Made by a program: the position numbers and the translations under genes
Shown here: positions 10,077 to 18,802 of the stretch, one piece after another
Layout: every line of letters starts with the position of its first letter
How positions within the stretch are numbered: the stretch's first letter is position 1
Assembly: GCA_035309005.1 (NCBI GenBank)
Contig: DATGFP010000081.1
Location: 1 to 22,032, forward strand
Source: DATARH01 sp035309005
Lineage (GTDB): Bacteria; Pseudomonadota; Alphaproteobacteria; ATCC43930; CGMCC-115725
DNA: 22,032 bases
Direction: 5' to 3'
Notes under the pieces: model-generated
Told to the model about the DNA's origin: nothing
Seen by the model: only the letters and a program-made list of their open reading frames with translations
Database searches by the model: none

Positions 10077-11117
10077 ATGCTGCTGCGCAACGCCTGGTAC
10101 ATCGCGGCCTGGGCCAACGAAATCGGCGAGAGGCCGCTCGCCCGCCGCATCTGCAACGACCCCATCGTGCTCTTCCGCGACGGCGCCGGCACAATCGGCG
10201 CGCTAGCCGACCGCTGCTGCCATCGCGCCGCGCCATTGCACCTGGGCAGCGTCGTCCAGGCCGGCATCCAGTGCGGCTATCACGGGCTGGTGTTCGACGC
10301 CGCCGGACGCTGCGTCACGGTCCCCGGGCAGCGCCTCATTCCCGAGGACGCCCGGGTGCGCTGCTACCCCGCGGTCGAGAAGGACGGATTGGTGTGGCTG
10401 TGGCTGGGCGACCCGGCGGCGGCCGACCCCGCGGCAATCGTCGATTTTCCCTACCACAACGATCCGGCCAGGTGGCCCAACAAGCACGACGTCTACCCGA
10501 TCCGGGGCAATTACATGCTGATGGTCGATAATCTGATGGACCTGACGCATCTCGGCTACCTGCATGCCAAGACGGTCGGCGGCAATCCGGGGCAGCATGT
10601 CGAAGCCGAGATGAAGACCGTGCGGACGCCGACCGGGCTGAAATTCACCCGCTGGATGAGGAATTCGGTGCCGCCGCCGAGCTACGTCAAGGCGGCCGGC
10701 TTCCAGGGCCGGGTCGACCGCCTGCAAGCCTTCGAGTTCGTCGCGCCGAGCACCGTCCTGCAATGGACCGGCGCGACCGACGCCGGCGGCGCCTGTGCCG
10801 ACCCAGAGCGCGATTTCGGCTTCCAGTTCCGCCTCTTCCACGGCCTGACGCCGGAGACCGAAACCAGCTGCTTCTACTTCTGGTCGGTCGCCAACGGCTA
10901 CCGCCAGAACGAACCCGAGGCGACCGAGCAGCTTTACCGCGAGATCGCGCCGACCTTCCTCGAGGACAAGGAGATGGTCGAGGCGCAGCAGGCCCGGCTC
11001 GACGAGTTCGGCGAAGCGGGCCTCACCGACATCGCCTCCGACGCCAACCGCATGCACATGCGCCGCATGGTCGAGCGCCTGATCGCCGCGGAACGCGGGG
11101 CGCTCGCGGCCGAATAG
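10077..11117 (+). CDS. Rieske non-heme iron oxygenase, VanA-like, substrate unknown
   Basis: A 346-residue oxygenase component of the aromatic-ring-hydroxylating/O-demethylase class. The N-terminal Rieske domain holds C47-x-H49 and C66-x2-H69 as [2Fe-2S] ligands (DRCCHRAAPLHLG and QCGYHGLVFD). The catalytic domain has bridging D155 and iron ligands H158 and H163 in DNLMDLTHLGYLHAKT; a third carboxylate ligand is not identified with confidence. The tail SDANRMHMRRMVERLI resembles that of vanillate demethylases. Family knowledge says such proteins need a reductase; none is in this window, so electrons must come from elsewhere. The ATG at 10077 has GGGAG eight bases upstream. The same frame stays open back to 9597 over cinA, but that part is a shadow. 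The gene appears to be an add-on to the ispDF-pgpA-cinA group and stops 3 bp from the convergent ratA. Confidence 0.9.
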   Translation: MLLRNAWYIAAWANEIGERPLARRICNDPIVLFRDGAGTIGALADRCCHRAAPLHLGSVVQAGIQCGYHGLVFDAAGRCVTVPGQRLIPEDARVRCYPAVEKDGLVWLWLGDPAAADPAAIVDFPYHNDPARWPNKHDVYPIRGNYMLMVDNLMDLTHLGYLHAKTVGGNPGQHVEAEMKTVRTPTGLKFTRWMRNSVPPPSYVKAAGFQGRVDRLQAFEFVAPSTVLQWTGATDAGGACADPERDFGFQFRLFHGLTPETETSCFYFWSVANGYRQNEPEATEQLYREIAPTFLEDKEMVEAQQARLDEFGEAGLTDIASDANRMHMRRMVERLIAAERGALAAE

Positions 11118-11120
11118 CGG

Positions 11121-11585
11121 CTAAACCGCCCGCTTCGTCGCCACATCGGAAGCCGAGGCGCCGTAGAGCTGCTCGGCGCGGTGCTCGAAGGCGCTGACCA
11201 TGCGCCGCACCGCCTCGCCGAACAGCATCTCGATGACGCGCTGCAGGAGCCGCGACTTGAACTCGAAATCGACAAAGAAATCGAGGCGGCAGCCGCCCGG
11301 CGCCGGTTCAAAAATCCAATGGTTGTCGAGGTAACGAAACGGCCCCTCGGTGTAGGCGACGTCGATGCGGCGCGGCGGGTCGAGCTTGACGCGCGAGGTG
11401 AAGCGCTCGCGGAACATGCGGAAGCCGATGATCAGATCGGCGACGATCAGGAAGGGCTGGCGCTCGCGGATGCGCGCCCCGACGCACCATGGCAGGAATT
11501 CCGGATAGCGCTCGACATCGGCGACCAGCGCGAAAAGCTGCTCCGGGGTATAGGGAAGCACCCGCTGCTCGGCATGCGTCGGCAT
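11121..11585 (-). CDS. ratA: Coq10/RatA family START-domain protein
   Basis: A 154-residue single-domain protein of the polyketide cyclase/START fold. The start MPTHAEQRVLPYTPEQLFAL and the block VADVERYPEFLPWCVGARI are highly typical of alphaproteobacterial members. Coq10 proteins bind ubiquinone and help respiration; the RatA name comes from a proposed E. coli ribosome-association toxin, for which no antitoxin partner is seen here, so the Coq10 role is likelier. The frame stays open another 38 codons upstream to 11699, but that part is translated from palindromic element B, and homologous starts match 11585. No good ribosome binding sequence precedes 11585. It follows lipA on the same strand after a 215-bp gap. 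Confidence 0.9.
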   Translation of the reverse strand: MPTHAEQRVLPYTPEQLFALVADVERYPEFLPWCVGARIRERQPFLIVADLIIGFRMFRERFTSRVKLDPPRRIDVAYTEGPFRYLDNHWIFEPAPGGCRLDFFVDFEFKSRLLQRVIEMLFGEAVRRMVSAFEHRAEQLYGASASDVATKRAV

Positions 11586-11621
11586 TGGGCGGCTAGCCCA
11601 GGTGTCCGCGCGCCGGATGAA

Positions 11622-11756
11622 CCCCTCTCCGCCCTTCAGGGGGGAGAGGGAGGGGCCCATCGCGGAGCGATGGGAGGGTGAGCTGGGCGGCCCCGACACT
11701 ATCCTGATCGGCCCCCCTCACCCTGCCCTCTCCCTCCGGCCAGCGGGGGGAGAGGG
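11622..11756. repeat. Palindromic element B, ratA-lipA gap (three hairpins)
   Basis: Three stems sit in a row. CCCTCTCC (11623-11630) pairs with GGAGAGGG (11643-11650). CCCATCGC (11656-11663) pairs perfectly with GCGATGGG (11667-11674) around a 3-base loop. CCCTCTCC (11726-11733) pairs with GGAGAGGG (11749-11756). The outer two stems use the same 8-mers, so they also pair with each other. It fills most of the 215-bp gap between ratA and lipA; I see no other feature there. Confidence 0.88.
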
Positions 11757-11800
11757 TAAAATCTTTCGCCGCGATTGGGATGTGACGCACGCCTCGCCCG

Positions 11801-12754
11801 TCAATTCTTTGCCGCGAGCGCGGCGGCGCGCGCCGCCCGAAGCCGGGCGAAATCGTCGCCCGCGTGGTAGGACGAGCGGGTCAAGGGCGAGGCCGAGACC
11901 ATCAGAAACCCTTTTCCCAATGCCTGCCGACGGTAGCCGTCGAATTCTTCCGGCGTGATGAAGCGGTCGATCGCGTGGTGCTTCGGGGTCGGCTGCAAAT
12001 ATTGGCCGATCGTCAGGAAATCGACCTCCGCCGCGCGCAGATCGTCCATCACCTGCAACACTTCGCCCTTTTCCTCGCCGAGCCCGACCATGATGCCCGA
12101 TTTGGTGAATACCGAGGGGTCGAGCCGCTTCGCCTGATCGAGCAGCCTGAGCGAATGGAAATAGCGCGCCCCCGGCCGCACCTCGGCATAGAGGCGCGGC
12201 ACGGTTTCGAGGTTGTGGTTGAGGACGTCGGGGCGGGCCGCGATCACCGCCTCAATCGCCCCCTCCTTGCGCAGGAAATCGGGGACCAGCACTTCGATCG
12301 TCGTTTTGGGCGCGGTGCTGCGGATGGCCGCGATGGTCCGGGCGAAATGCCCGGCGCCGCCGTCCTCCAGGTCGTCGCGGTCGACCGAGGTCACGACGAT
12401 GTAGGCGAGGCCGAGCGCCGCGACGGCGTCCCCAACCCGCCCCGGCTCATGCGGATCGACGAGATCGGGCCGGCCGGTCGCGACATTGCAGAAGGTGCAG
12501 GCGCGGGTGCACACCGCGCCCAAGATCATCATCGTCGCGTGCTTTTCCTTCCAGCACTCGCCGATATTGGGGCAGGCCGCCTCCTCGCACACCGTGTTGA
12601 GATTGAGGTCGCGCATGAGGCGGCGCGTCACATGATACTCGGGCGACACCGGCGCCTTGACGCGGATCCACGGCGGCTTTCGGGGGCTCGGCCTATCCGG
12701 CCGCGCCGCCTTTTCCGGGTGGCGCGGCGGCGCTTCGGCGCTCGGGAGGGTCAT
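11801..12754 (-). CDS. lipA: Lipoyl synthase
   Basis: A 317-residue radical SAM enzyme that inserts two sulfurs into octanoyl groups bound to lipoyl domains, completing the cofactor used by PDH and related complexes. The auxiliary cluster cysteines are C56, C61 and C67 (VCEEAACPNIGECW), the radical SAM cluster is C82-x3-C86-x2-C89 (CTRACTFC), and the auxiliary-cluster serine motif RSSYHAGDD starts at about residue 293. Length and N-terminus are normal. It starts 3 bp after the lpdA stop, so it is almost surely cotranscribed with lpdA and perhaps the pdh genes. This places cofactor synthesis beside the enzymes that need it: the lipoyl domains of PdhB and PdhC. Confidence 0.97.
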   Translation of the reverse strand: MTLPSAEAPPRHPEKAARPDRPSPRKPPWIRVKAPVSPEYHVTRRLMRDLNLNTVCEEAACPNIGECWKEKHATMMILGAVCTRACTFCNVATGRPDLVDPHEPGRVGDAVAALGLAYIVVTSVDRDDLEDGGAGHFARTIAAIRSTAPKTTIEVLVPDFLRKEGAIEAVIAARPDVLNHNLETVPRLYAEVRPGARYFHSLRLLDQAKRLDPSVFTKSGIMVGLGEEKGEVLQVMDDLRAAEVDFLTIGQYLQPTPKHHAIDRFITPEEFDGYRRQALGKGFLMVSASPLTRSSYHAGDDFARLRAARAAALAAKN

Positions 12755-12757
12755 CGG

Positions 12758-14158
12758 CTAGAAGTGGATGGCGCGGCCATAGGCGTCAAGCACGGCTTCG
12801 TGCATCGTCTCCGAGATCGTCGGGTGCGGGAAGATCGTGCGGATCAGCTCCGCTTCGGTGGTCTCCAGCGTCCTGGCGATCGCATAGCCCTGGATCAATT
12901 CGGTGACCTCGGCGCCGACCATGTGCGCGCCAAGAAGCTCGCCGGTCTTGGCGTCGAACACGGTCTTGACCATGCCCTCGGGCTCGCCCATTACGATCGC
13001 CTTGCCGTTGCCGATGAACGGAAAATGCCCGACCCGGACCTCATAGCCAGCCTCGCGCGCCGCCTTCTCGGTGAGGCCGACGCTCGCCACCTGTGGCCGG
13101 CAATAGGTGCAGCCCGGGATGTTTCTCGAATCGAGTGGATGCACGTCGTTCTGGCCGGCGATCTTTTCGACGCAGATCACCCCCTCGTGCATCGCCTTGT
13201 GCGCCAGCCACGGCGGCCCGACCACGTCGCCGATCGCATAGAGGCCCGCTTCGCCGGTGCGCAGCCATTCGTCGACGACGATGTGGCTGCGCTCGACCTT
13301 TACCCCGGTGCCTTCAAGGCCAAACCCCTCGACATTGCCGACGATGCCGACCGCCAGGATCACCCGCTCGGCCTCCACCTCGAAGGCCTTGCCGCCGGCC
13401 TCGATCGTTGCCGTCACGCTGTCCTTGCCGCGTTTGAGCGCCTTCACCGTGGCGCCGGTGTGGATCTTGATACCCTGCTTCTCGAAGCTTTTTCGCGCGA
13501 AAGCTGAAATCTCCTCGTCCTCGACCGGCAGCACCCGCTCCAACACCTCGACGACCGTCACTTGCGAGCCCATGTCGCGGTAGAAGCTGGCGAATTCGAT
13601 GCCGATCGCGCCCGAGCCGATGACCAAGAGCGATTTCGGGATCGCCGCCGGCACCATCGCCTCCCTGTAGGTCCACACCAGCTTGCCGTCGGGTTCGAGG
13701 CCAGGCAGCGAGCGCGCCCGCGCACCGGTAGCGAGGATGATGTGCTTGGCGGCGAGGTCTGTGACCGCCTTGCCGTCCTTCGCCACCGCTATTTTGCCCT
13801 TGCCGGCAAGCTTCGCCTCGCCGGCGAACACCGTCACCTTGTGCTTCTTCAGCAGGTAGGCGACGCCGTTCGACAATTGCTTCGCGACGGCGCGCGAGCG
13901 GGCGACGACTTTTTTCGCGTCATAGGAAATATCCTTGGCCGAGAACCCGAACGCGTCGAGATTGTGCAGCAGATGGTTGATTTCGGAGGCGCGCAGCAGC
14001 GCCTTCGTGGGAATGCACCCCCAGTTGAGGCAGATGCCGCCAAGCTCGTCGCGCTCGACGACCGCGGTTTGCATGCCGAGTTGCGCCGCCCGGATCGCCG
14101 CGACATACCCGCCCGGCCCGCCGCCGACGACGATCAGATCGAAGGATGTTTCAGCCAT
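12758..14158 (-). CDS. lpdA: Dihydrolipoyl dehydrogenase (E3)
   Basis: A 466-residue FAD disulfide reductase that reoxidises dihydrolipoyl groups and makes NADH. It has the FAD loop VVGGGPGGYVAAIRAAQLG (10-28), redox cysteines C43 and C48 in GGICLNWGCIPTKALL, the NAD-binding loop VIGSGAIGIEFASFYRDMG, the second FAD block YAIGDVVGPPWLAHKA and the catalytic dyad H445-E450 in HPTISE. The frame continues 33 codons upstream to 14257, but those codons read MAGLVPATHVF..., a peptide encoded by palindromic element C, and the protein family begins at MAETSFDLIVV, so I place the start at 14158. It lies between pdhC and lipA, in the operon order pdhA-pdhB-pdhC-lpdA-lipA. Whether other lipoamide dehydrogenases serve other complexes cannot be told here. 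Confidence 0.97.
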   Translation of the reverse strand: MAETSFDLIVVGGGPGGYVAAIRAAQLGMQTAVVERDELGGICLNWGCIPTKALLRASEINHLLHNLDAFGFSAKDISYDAKKVVARSRAVAKQLSNGVAYLLKKHKVTVFAGEAKLAGKGKIAVAKDGKAVTDLAAKHIILATGARARSLPGLEPDGKLVWTYREAMVPAAIPKSLLVIGSGAIGIEFASFYRDMGSQVTVVEVLERVLPVEDEEISAFARKSFEKQGIKIHTGATVKALKRGKDSVTATIEAGGKAFEVEAERVILAVGIVGNVEGFGLEGTGVKVERSHIVVDEWLRTGEAGLYAIGDVVGPPWLAHKAMHEGVICVEKIAGQNDVHPLDSRNIPGCTYCRPQVASVGLTEKAAREAGYEVRVGHFPFIGNGKAIVMGEPEGMVKTVFDAKTGELLGAHMVGAEVTELIQGYAIARTLETTEAELIRTIFPHPTISETMHEAVLDAYGRAIHF

Positions 14159-14174
14159 GTCTAAAGGACCCCTT

Positions 14175-14255
14175 GCCCGGGCTTGACCCGGGCATCCACG
14201 TCTTCCGGGAAGCGGCCGCAGTCTAAAGACGTGGGTGGCCGGGACAAGCCCAGCC
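14175..14255. repeat. Palindromic element C, pdhC-lpdA gap
   Basis: Imperfect 30-bp arms at 14175-14204 and 14226-14255 pair with a few mismatches. The left arm holds the inner palindrome CCCGGGCTTGACCCGGG, identical to the core in element D inside pdhC, so C and D are one family. The element occupies most of the 139-bp gap and ends 16 bases before the lpdA ATG, and it is the source of the false MAGLVPATHV extension. Confidence 0.9.
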
Positions 14256-14297
14256 ACGAAGTGGAGGCTATACGGCGCACGAATTGGGGTCGCTAAA

Positions 14298-15665
14298 TCA
14301 CAGCAGCATGGTCAGCGGGTCTTCGATCAGCTTTTTGAAGGCGGCGAGGAATTGCGCGCCGACCGCGCCGTCGACGACGCGGTGGTCGCAGGAGAGGGTG
14401 CAGGTCATCACGGTCGCGACCGCGAGCTGGCCGCCCCGCACCACTGGGCGCTGCTCGCCGGCGCCAACCGCGAGGATGCAACCCTGCGGCGGGTTGATCA
14501 CGGCGGCGAAGTCGCGGATGCCGTACATGCCGAGGTTCGAGATCGAGAACGTGCCGCCCTGGAACTCATCGAGCTTCAACTTGCCGGCGCGGGCGCGGGC
14601 GGCGAGGTCCTTCATCTCGGCGGCGATCTGCGCCAGGCCCTTCTGGTCGGCGCCCTTGACGATCGGCGTGATGAGGCCGTCGTCGAGCGCGACGGCGACC
14701 GAGATGTCGGCGCGCTGCCAGAGGAGGATCTCGTCGTCGCTCCACGACGCATTGGCCGCCGGCACCTGGCGCAAGGCGAGCGCCGCGGCGCGGATCACGA
14801 AATCGTTGATCGAGATCTTGCTGTCGGACTTGGCGTTGAGCGTCGCGCGGATCTTCAAGAGGTCGTCGATCGCGCAATCGACCGACATGTAATGGTGCGG
14901 GACGGTCTGCTTCGATTCGGTGAGGCGGCGGGCGATCACCCGGCGCATCGCGGTAAGCGGCTTCTCGGTGAAGGGCGGCGTGCCGGCGAGCGCCAGCACC
15001 TGCGGCTTGGCGAAGACGGCGGCGCCCGGTGCGATGGCAGCAGCCGGGGCCCGTTGCGGGGCTGGCGCCGCCGCTCCCGGATGCGCCAGCACGGCGTCGA
15101 TATCGGCCTTGACGATGCGGCCCTGCGGCCCCGAACCGCGCAGCGTCGCGAGGTCGATCCCGGCATGCACCGCCATCCGCCGCGCCAGCGGGCTGGCGAA
15201 GATCCGGCCTTCGCCATTTGCCGGCCGGGCGCCGTTGCCGACATCCCCCACCCTGCCCTCCCCTCCCCGGGCTTGACCCGGGGACTGCGGGGGAGGGTTG
15301 TTCGCGCCTGGCATCCCCTTCCCCGCAGTCCCCGGGTCAAGCCCGGGGAGGGGAGGGTTGGGGTTGGGGCCGGCGGCGGGCGCGGCGGCCGGCGCGAATT
15401 TGTCGAGCGCGGCGGCGTCCTCGCCCTCTTCGAGCAAGAGCGCGATCGGCGCGTTGACCTTGATGCCCTGCGCCCCCTCGGGAACGATGATCCGGCCGAG
15501 GCGCCCCTCGTCGGCCGCCTCGTATTCCATCGTCGCCTTGTCGGTCTCGATCTCGGCGATGACGTCGCCCGAATGGACCGCGTCGCCCTCTTTTTTCAGC
15601 CAGCGGGCGAGGTTGCCTTCGGTCATCGTCGGCGACAGCGCCGGCATGCGGATTTCGATCGGCAT
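14298..15665 (-). CDS. pdhC: Pyruvate dehydrogenase E2, dihydrolipoamide acetyltransferase
   Basis: A 455-residue core subunit of the PDH complex that transfers acetyl groups from lipoyl arms to CoA. One lipoyl domain (1-80, modified lysine K43 in ETDKATMEYEA) is followed by a linker, a peripheral-subunit binding domain (about 154-191, FASPLARRMAVHAGIDLATL), a second Ala/Pro linker (196-220) and the catalytic domain (about 232-455) with H428 and D432 in DHRVVDG. The first linker is unusual: about residues 104-140 are encoded by a perfect inverted repeat (element D), giving a Gly/Pro-rich peptide unlike the normal Ala/Pro linker. The frame stays open through both arms. It lies downstream of pdhB after 122 bp that contain element E; the ribosome binding sequence is weak. 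Confidence 0.96.
   Translation of the reverse strand: MPIEIRMPALSPTMTEGNLARWLKKEGDAVHSGDVIAEIETDKATMEYEAADEGRLGRIIVPEGAQGIKVNAPIALLLEEGEDAAALDKFAPAAAPAAGPNPNPPLPGLDPGTAGKGMPGANNPPPQSPGQARGGEGRVGDVGNGARPANGEGRIFASPLARRMAVHAGIDLATLRGSGPQGRIVKADIDAVLAHPGAAAPAPQRAPAAAIAPGAAVFAKPQVLALAGTPPFTEKPLTAMRRVIARRLTESKQTVPHHYMSVDCAIDDLLKIRATLNAKSDSKISINDFVIRAAALALRQVPAANASWSDDEILLWQRADISVAVALDDGLITPIVKGADQKGLAQIAAEMKDLAARARAGKLKLDEFQGGTFSISNLGMYGIRDFAAVINPPQGCILAVGAGEQRPVVRGGQLAVATVMTCTLSCDHRVVDGAVGAQFLAAFKKLIEDPLTMLL
15256..15357. repeat. Palindromic element D, in frame inside pdhC (perfect 37-bp arms)
   Basis: Arms at 15256-15292 and 15321-15357 are exact 37-base reverse complements around a 28-base loop. 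Each arm contains CCCCGGGCTTGACCCGGGG, itself a palindrome with a 5-base centre. Both arms are read through by pdhC in a frame that avoids the TGA inside CTTGACC. It encodes part of the linker between the lipoyl and subunit-binding domains, about the only place in E2 likely to tolerate it. Confidence 0.95.
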
Positions 15666-15687
15666 GTCTCAGGTCACCAATCTGGTG

Positions 15688-15780
15688 GTCATTGCGAGGA
15701 GGTGCGCAGCGGCGACGAAGCAATCTCGATCCGGTGGGGCACAGATCGGCACGAGATTGCTTCGCTGCGCTCGCAATGAC
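15688..15780. repeat. Palindromic element E, pdhB-pdhC gap
   Basis: GTCATTGCGAG (15688-15698) pairs with CTCGCAATGAC (15770-15780), and GAAGCAATCTCG (15717-15728) pairs with CGAGATTGCTTC (15752-15763). The left arm has 18 bases between its two blocks where the right arm has 6. CGATC/GATCG (15727-15731, 15744-15748) extends the inner stem. GTCATTGCGAG...GAAGCAATC is a sequence type I recall as dispersed in many proteobacterial genomes. The element fills most of the 122-bp gap; nothing else is seen there. Confidence 0.92.
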
Positions 15781-15787
15781 ATTTGAG

Positions 15788-17134
<1,347 letters not shown>

Positions 17135-17185
17135 TTCGTCCCTCGGCGTCGGGTCATCGCCCGCGTGCGGCCTGTGGCGCCCGTT

Positions 17186-18223
17186 TTAGACTTCGGCCAG
17201 CACGTCCGTCCATAATTCGCTGGGATCGGGCTCCGGGCAGTCCTGGGCAAACTGCGCCGCCTCGGCGACAATATCGCGCGCGCGTTTCTCGATCTGCTTC
17301 AATTCGCCGTCATCGGCCTCATGGTCGTCGATCAGCCGGGCGCGCAGATGGTCGATCGGGTCGTGCTCGCTGCGCATCCGGCTGACTTCTTCCCGGCTGC
17401 GGTATTTCGCCGGGTCCGACATCGAGTGGCCGCGGTAGCGGTAGGTCAGCATCTCCAGGATGATCGGTCCCTTGCCGGAGCGCGCGTATTCGGCCGCAGC
17501 GAGCCCCGCCCGGTGGACCGCGACGACGTCCATGCCGTCGACCTGCTCGCCCGGGATACCGTAGGGCACGCCGCGGTGGAAGAGGTCGGTGCGGGCCGAG
17601 GCGCGGGTGATCGCGGTGCCCATGCCATAGCGGTTGTTTTCGATGACGTAGACGACCGGCAGCTTCCACAGCGCGGCCATGTTGAAGCTCTCGTAAACCT
17701 GGCCCTGGTTGACCGCGCCGTCACCGAAATAGGTCACCGAGATGCGCCCGTCGTCGCGGTAGCGGTGGGCAAAGCCGAGGCCGGTGCCGATCGGCACCGG
17801 CGCGCCGACGATGCCGTGCCCGCCGAAGAAATTCTTCTCCGGGCTGAACATGTGCATCGAGCCGCCCTTGCCGTGCGAATAGCCGCCGCGCCGCCCGGTC
17901 AATTCGGCCATGACGCCCTTGGGGTCCATGCCGCAGGCCAGCATGTGGCCGTGGTCGCGGTAGGTGGTAACGACCGTGTCGCCCTCTTCGAGCGCCGCCT
18001 GCATCCCGACGACGACCGCCTCCTGCCCAATATAGAGATGGCAGAAACCGCCGATGAGGCCCATGCCGTACATCTGCCCGGCGCGCTCCTCGAAGCGGCG
18101 AATGAGCAGCATGTCGGCGTAATAGCGCTTCAGCGCATCGGCCGAGACGCCGGGCTCGGCGGCCGCTTTGGCAGGGCCTGCGGCGGCAACCGGAGCCGCC
18201 TTCGCCTTGCGCTTGACTGCCAT
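17186..18223 (-). CDS. pdhA: Pyruvate dehydrogenase E1 alpha subunit
   Basis: A 345-residue subunit that binds thiamine diphosphate with PdhB. A basic, Ala-rich N-terminal tail (1-27) leads into the E1 alpha fold: RRFEERAGQMYGMGLIGGFC (42-61), the TPP/Mg motif from GDGAVNQG (167-174) to ENN (195-197), and YRYRGHSMSDPAKYRS, the loop whose serines are phosphorylated in mitochondrial enzymes. The ATG at 18223 is preceded by GGAGGA with six bases between, the strongest ribosome binding sequence in the window. It heads pdhA-pdhB-pdhC-lpdA-lipA. The 82-bp gap to ftsB has only a weak TTGCAA-17-CATGCT promoter candidate, so transcription from upstream is possible. Confidence 0.97.
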   Translation of the reverse strand: MAVKRKAKAAPVAAAGPAKAAAEPGVSADALKRYYADMLLIRRFEERAGQMYGMGLIGGFCHLYIGQEAVVVGMQAALEEGDTVVTTYRDHGHMLACGMDPKGVMAELTGRRGGYSHGKGGSMHMFSPEKNFFGGHGIVGAPVPIGTGLGFAHRYRDDGRISVTYFGDGAVNQGQVYESFNMAALWKLPVVYVIENNRYGMGTAITRASARTDLFHRGVPYGIPGEQVDGMDVVAVHRAGLAAAEYARSGKGPIILEMLTYRYRGHSMSDPAKYRSREEVSRMRSEHDPIDHLRARLIDDHEADDGELKQIEKRARDIVAEAAQFAQDCPEPDPSELWTDVLAEV

Positions 18224-18229
18224 CGTGCG

Positions 18230-18235
18230 TCCTCC
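18230..18235 (-). promoter_or_regulatory. Strong ribosome binding site of pdhA
   Basis: The minus strand reads GGAGGA six bases before the pdhA ATG. Most other genes here have weak or no such sequence, so the first pdh gene looks set for high translation. Confidence 0.8.
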
Positions 18236-18305
18236 GGGCTACGCTCGAAGCATGGGGTCAAACCGCGCGCTTTGCAACCTCACGACCCCGCGGTGCGCCG
18301 CCCGC

Positions 18306-18629
18306 TCAGTGTGTCGCCGCCGGCTGCATGATCACGATCTCGTCCGGCTTCACGACATCGAGGGTGCGGCGCACCTGGGTGTCGAGCAGGTCGGGATCGA
18401 CGTGATCGGAGCGCAGGTGCGCGACCTTGTGATCGAGCGCGACGCGGTCGGCCTCGACCGAGGCCAGCTCCTCTTTCGCCGCCGCCAGCTGCTGGGTGAT
18501 GCGCAGCCAGGCCCGCAGCCCGCGATCGCCCTCGACCAGATGATAGGCGAAGTAGCCGATCAGCGCCAGGCCGAACACCGGCAACATCACCACCCTCGCC
18601 CGCCGGCGCATCTCGCGCAGCACGATCAT
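18306..18629 (-). CDS. ftsB: Septum formation initiator FtsB/DivIC
   Basis: A 107-residue bitopic membrane protein: a short basic N-terminus, one hydrophobic segment (about 13-31, VVMLPVFGLALIGYFAYHL), then a periplasmic coiled coil (about 40-75, QQLAAAKEELASVEADRVAL). The C-terminal motif DLLDTQVRRTLDVVKPDEIV is typical of the family, which joins FtsL and FtsQ at the division septum. Position between eno and pdhA is the usual alphaproteobacterial place for it. The ATG at 18629 has no clear ribosome binding sequence; M7 (18611) is an alternative start that would still keep the whole membrane segment. Confidence 0.92.
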   Translation of the reverse strand: MIVLREMRRRARVVMLPVFGLALIGYFAYHLVEGDRGLRAWLRITQQLAAAKEELASVEADRVALDHKVAHLRSDHVDPDLLDTQVRRTLDVVKPDEIVIMQPAATH

Positions 18630-18708
18630 CGGGAAAGAGCATCACGCCTATCCGCCAAGGTCAACGCGGCGCCTTCGCCAGTTTTGACCGTAAGCGTCAC
18701 CCCCACCC

Positions 18709-18785
18709 GTCATGCCCGTGAAAGCGGGCATCCAGGGCAGGTTGCCGGTTTTGCGGCCCTAGATTCCCGCTTTCGCAGGAATGAC
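18709..18785. repeat. Palindromic element F, ftsB-eno gap (dRS3-like)
   Basis: Arms at 18709-18735 and 18759-18785 pair imperfectly. Each arm is itself a 6-8-6 hairpin: ATGCCC-N8-GGGCAT (18712-18731), and on the minus strand ATTCCT-N8-GGGAAT (18763-18782). The second matches the form of the Neisseria dRS3 repeat (ATTCCC-N8-GGGAAT) except at one position. It sits in the 173-bp gap between eno and ftsB, which holds nothing else I can identify. Confidence 0.9.
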
Positions 18786-18802
18786 AGCCGTGGGTCTAAG
18801 GG

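Noticed and set aside
11121..11585. RatA as the toxin of a toxin-antitoxin pair
   Set aside because: No small partner gene (RatB-like) lies beside it, and the position next to lipA fits the Coq10 ubiquinone-binding role better.
11864..13507. A 547-codon plus-strand frame across lipA and lpdA
   Set aside because: It crosses the boundary of two well-supported opposing genes and has shadow-type composition.
14235..15779. A 514-codon plus-strand frame across pdhC and elements D and E
   Set aside because: It is a shadow that reads through repeats; pdhC on the minus strand has all E2 domains.
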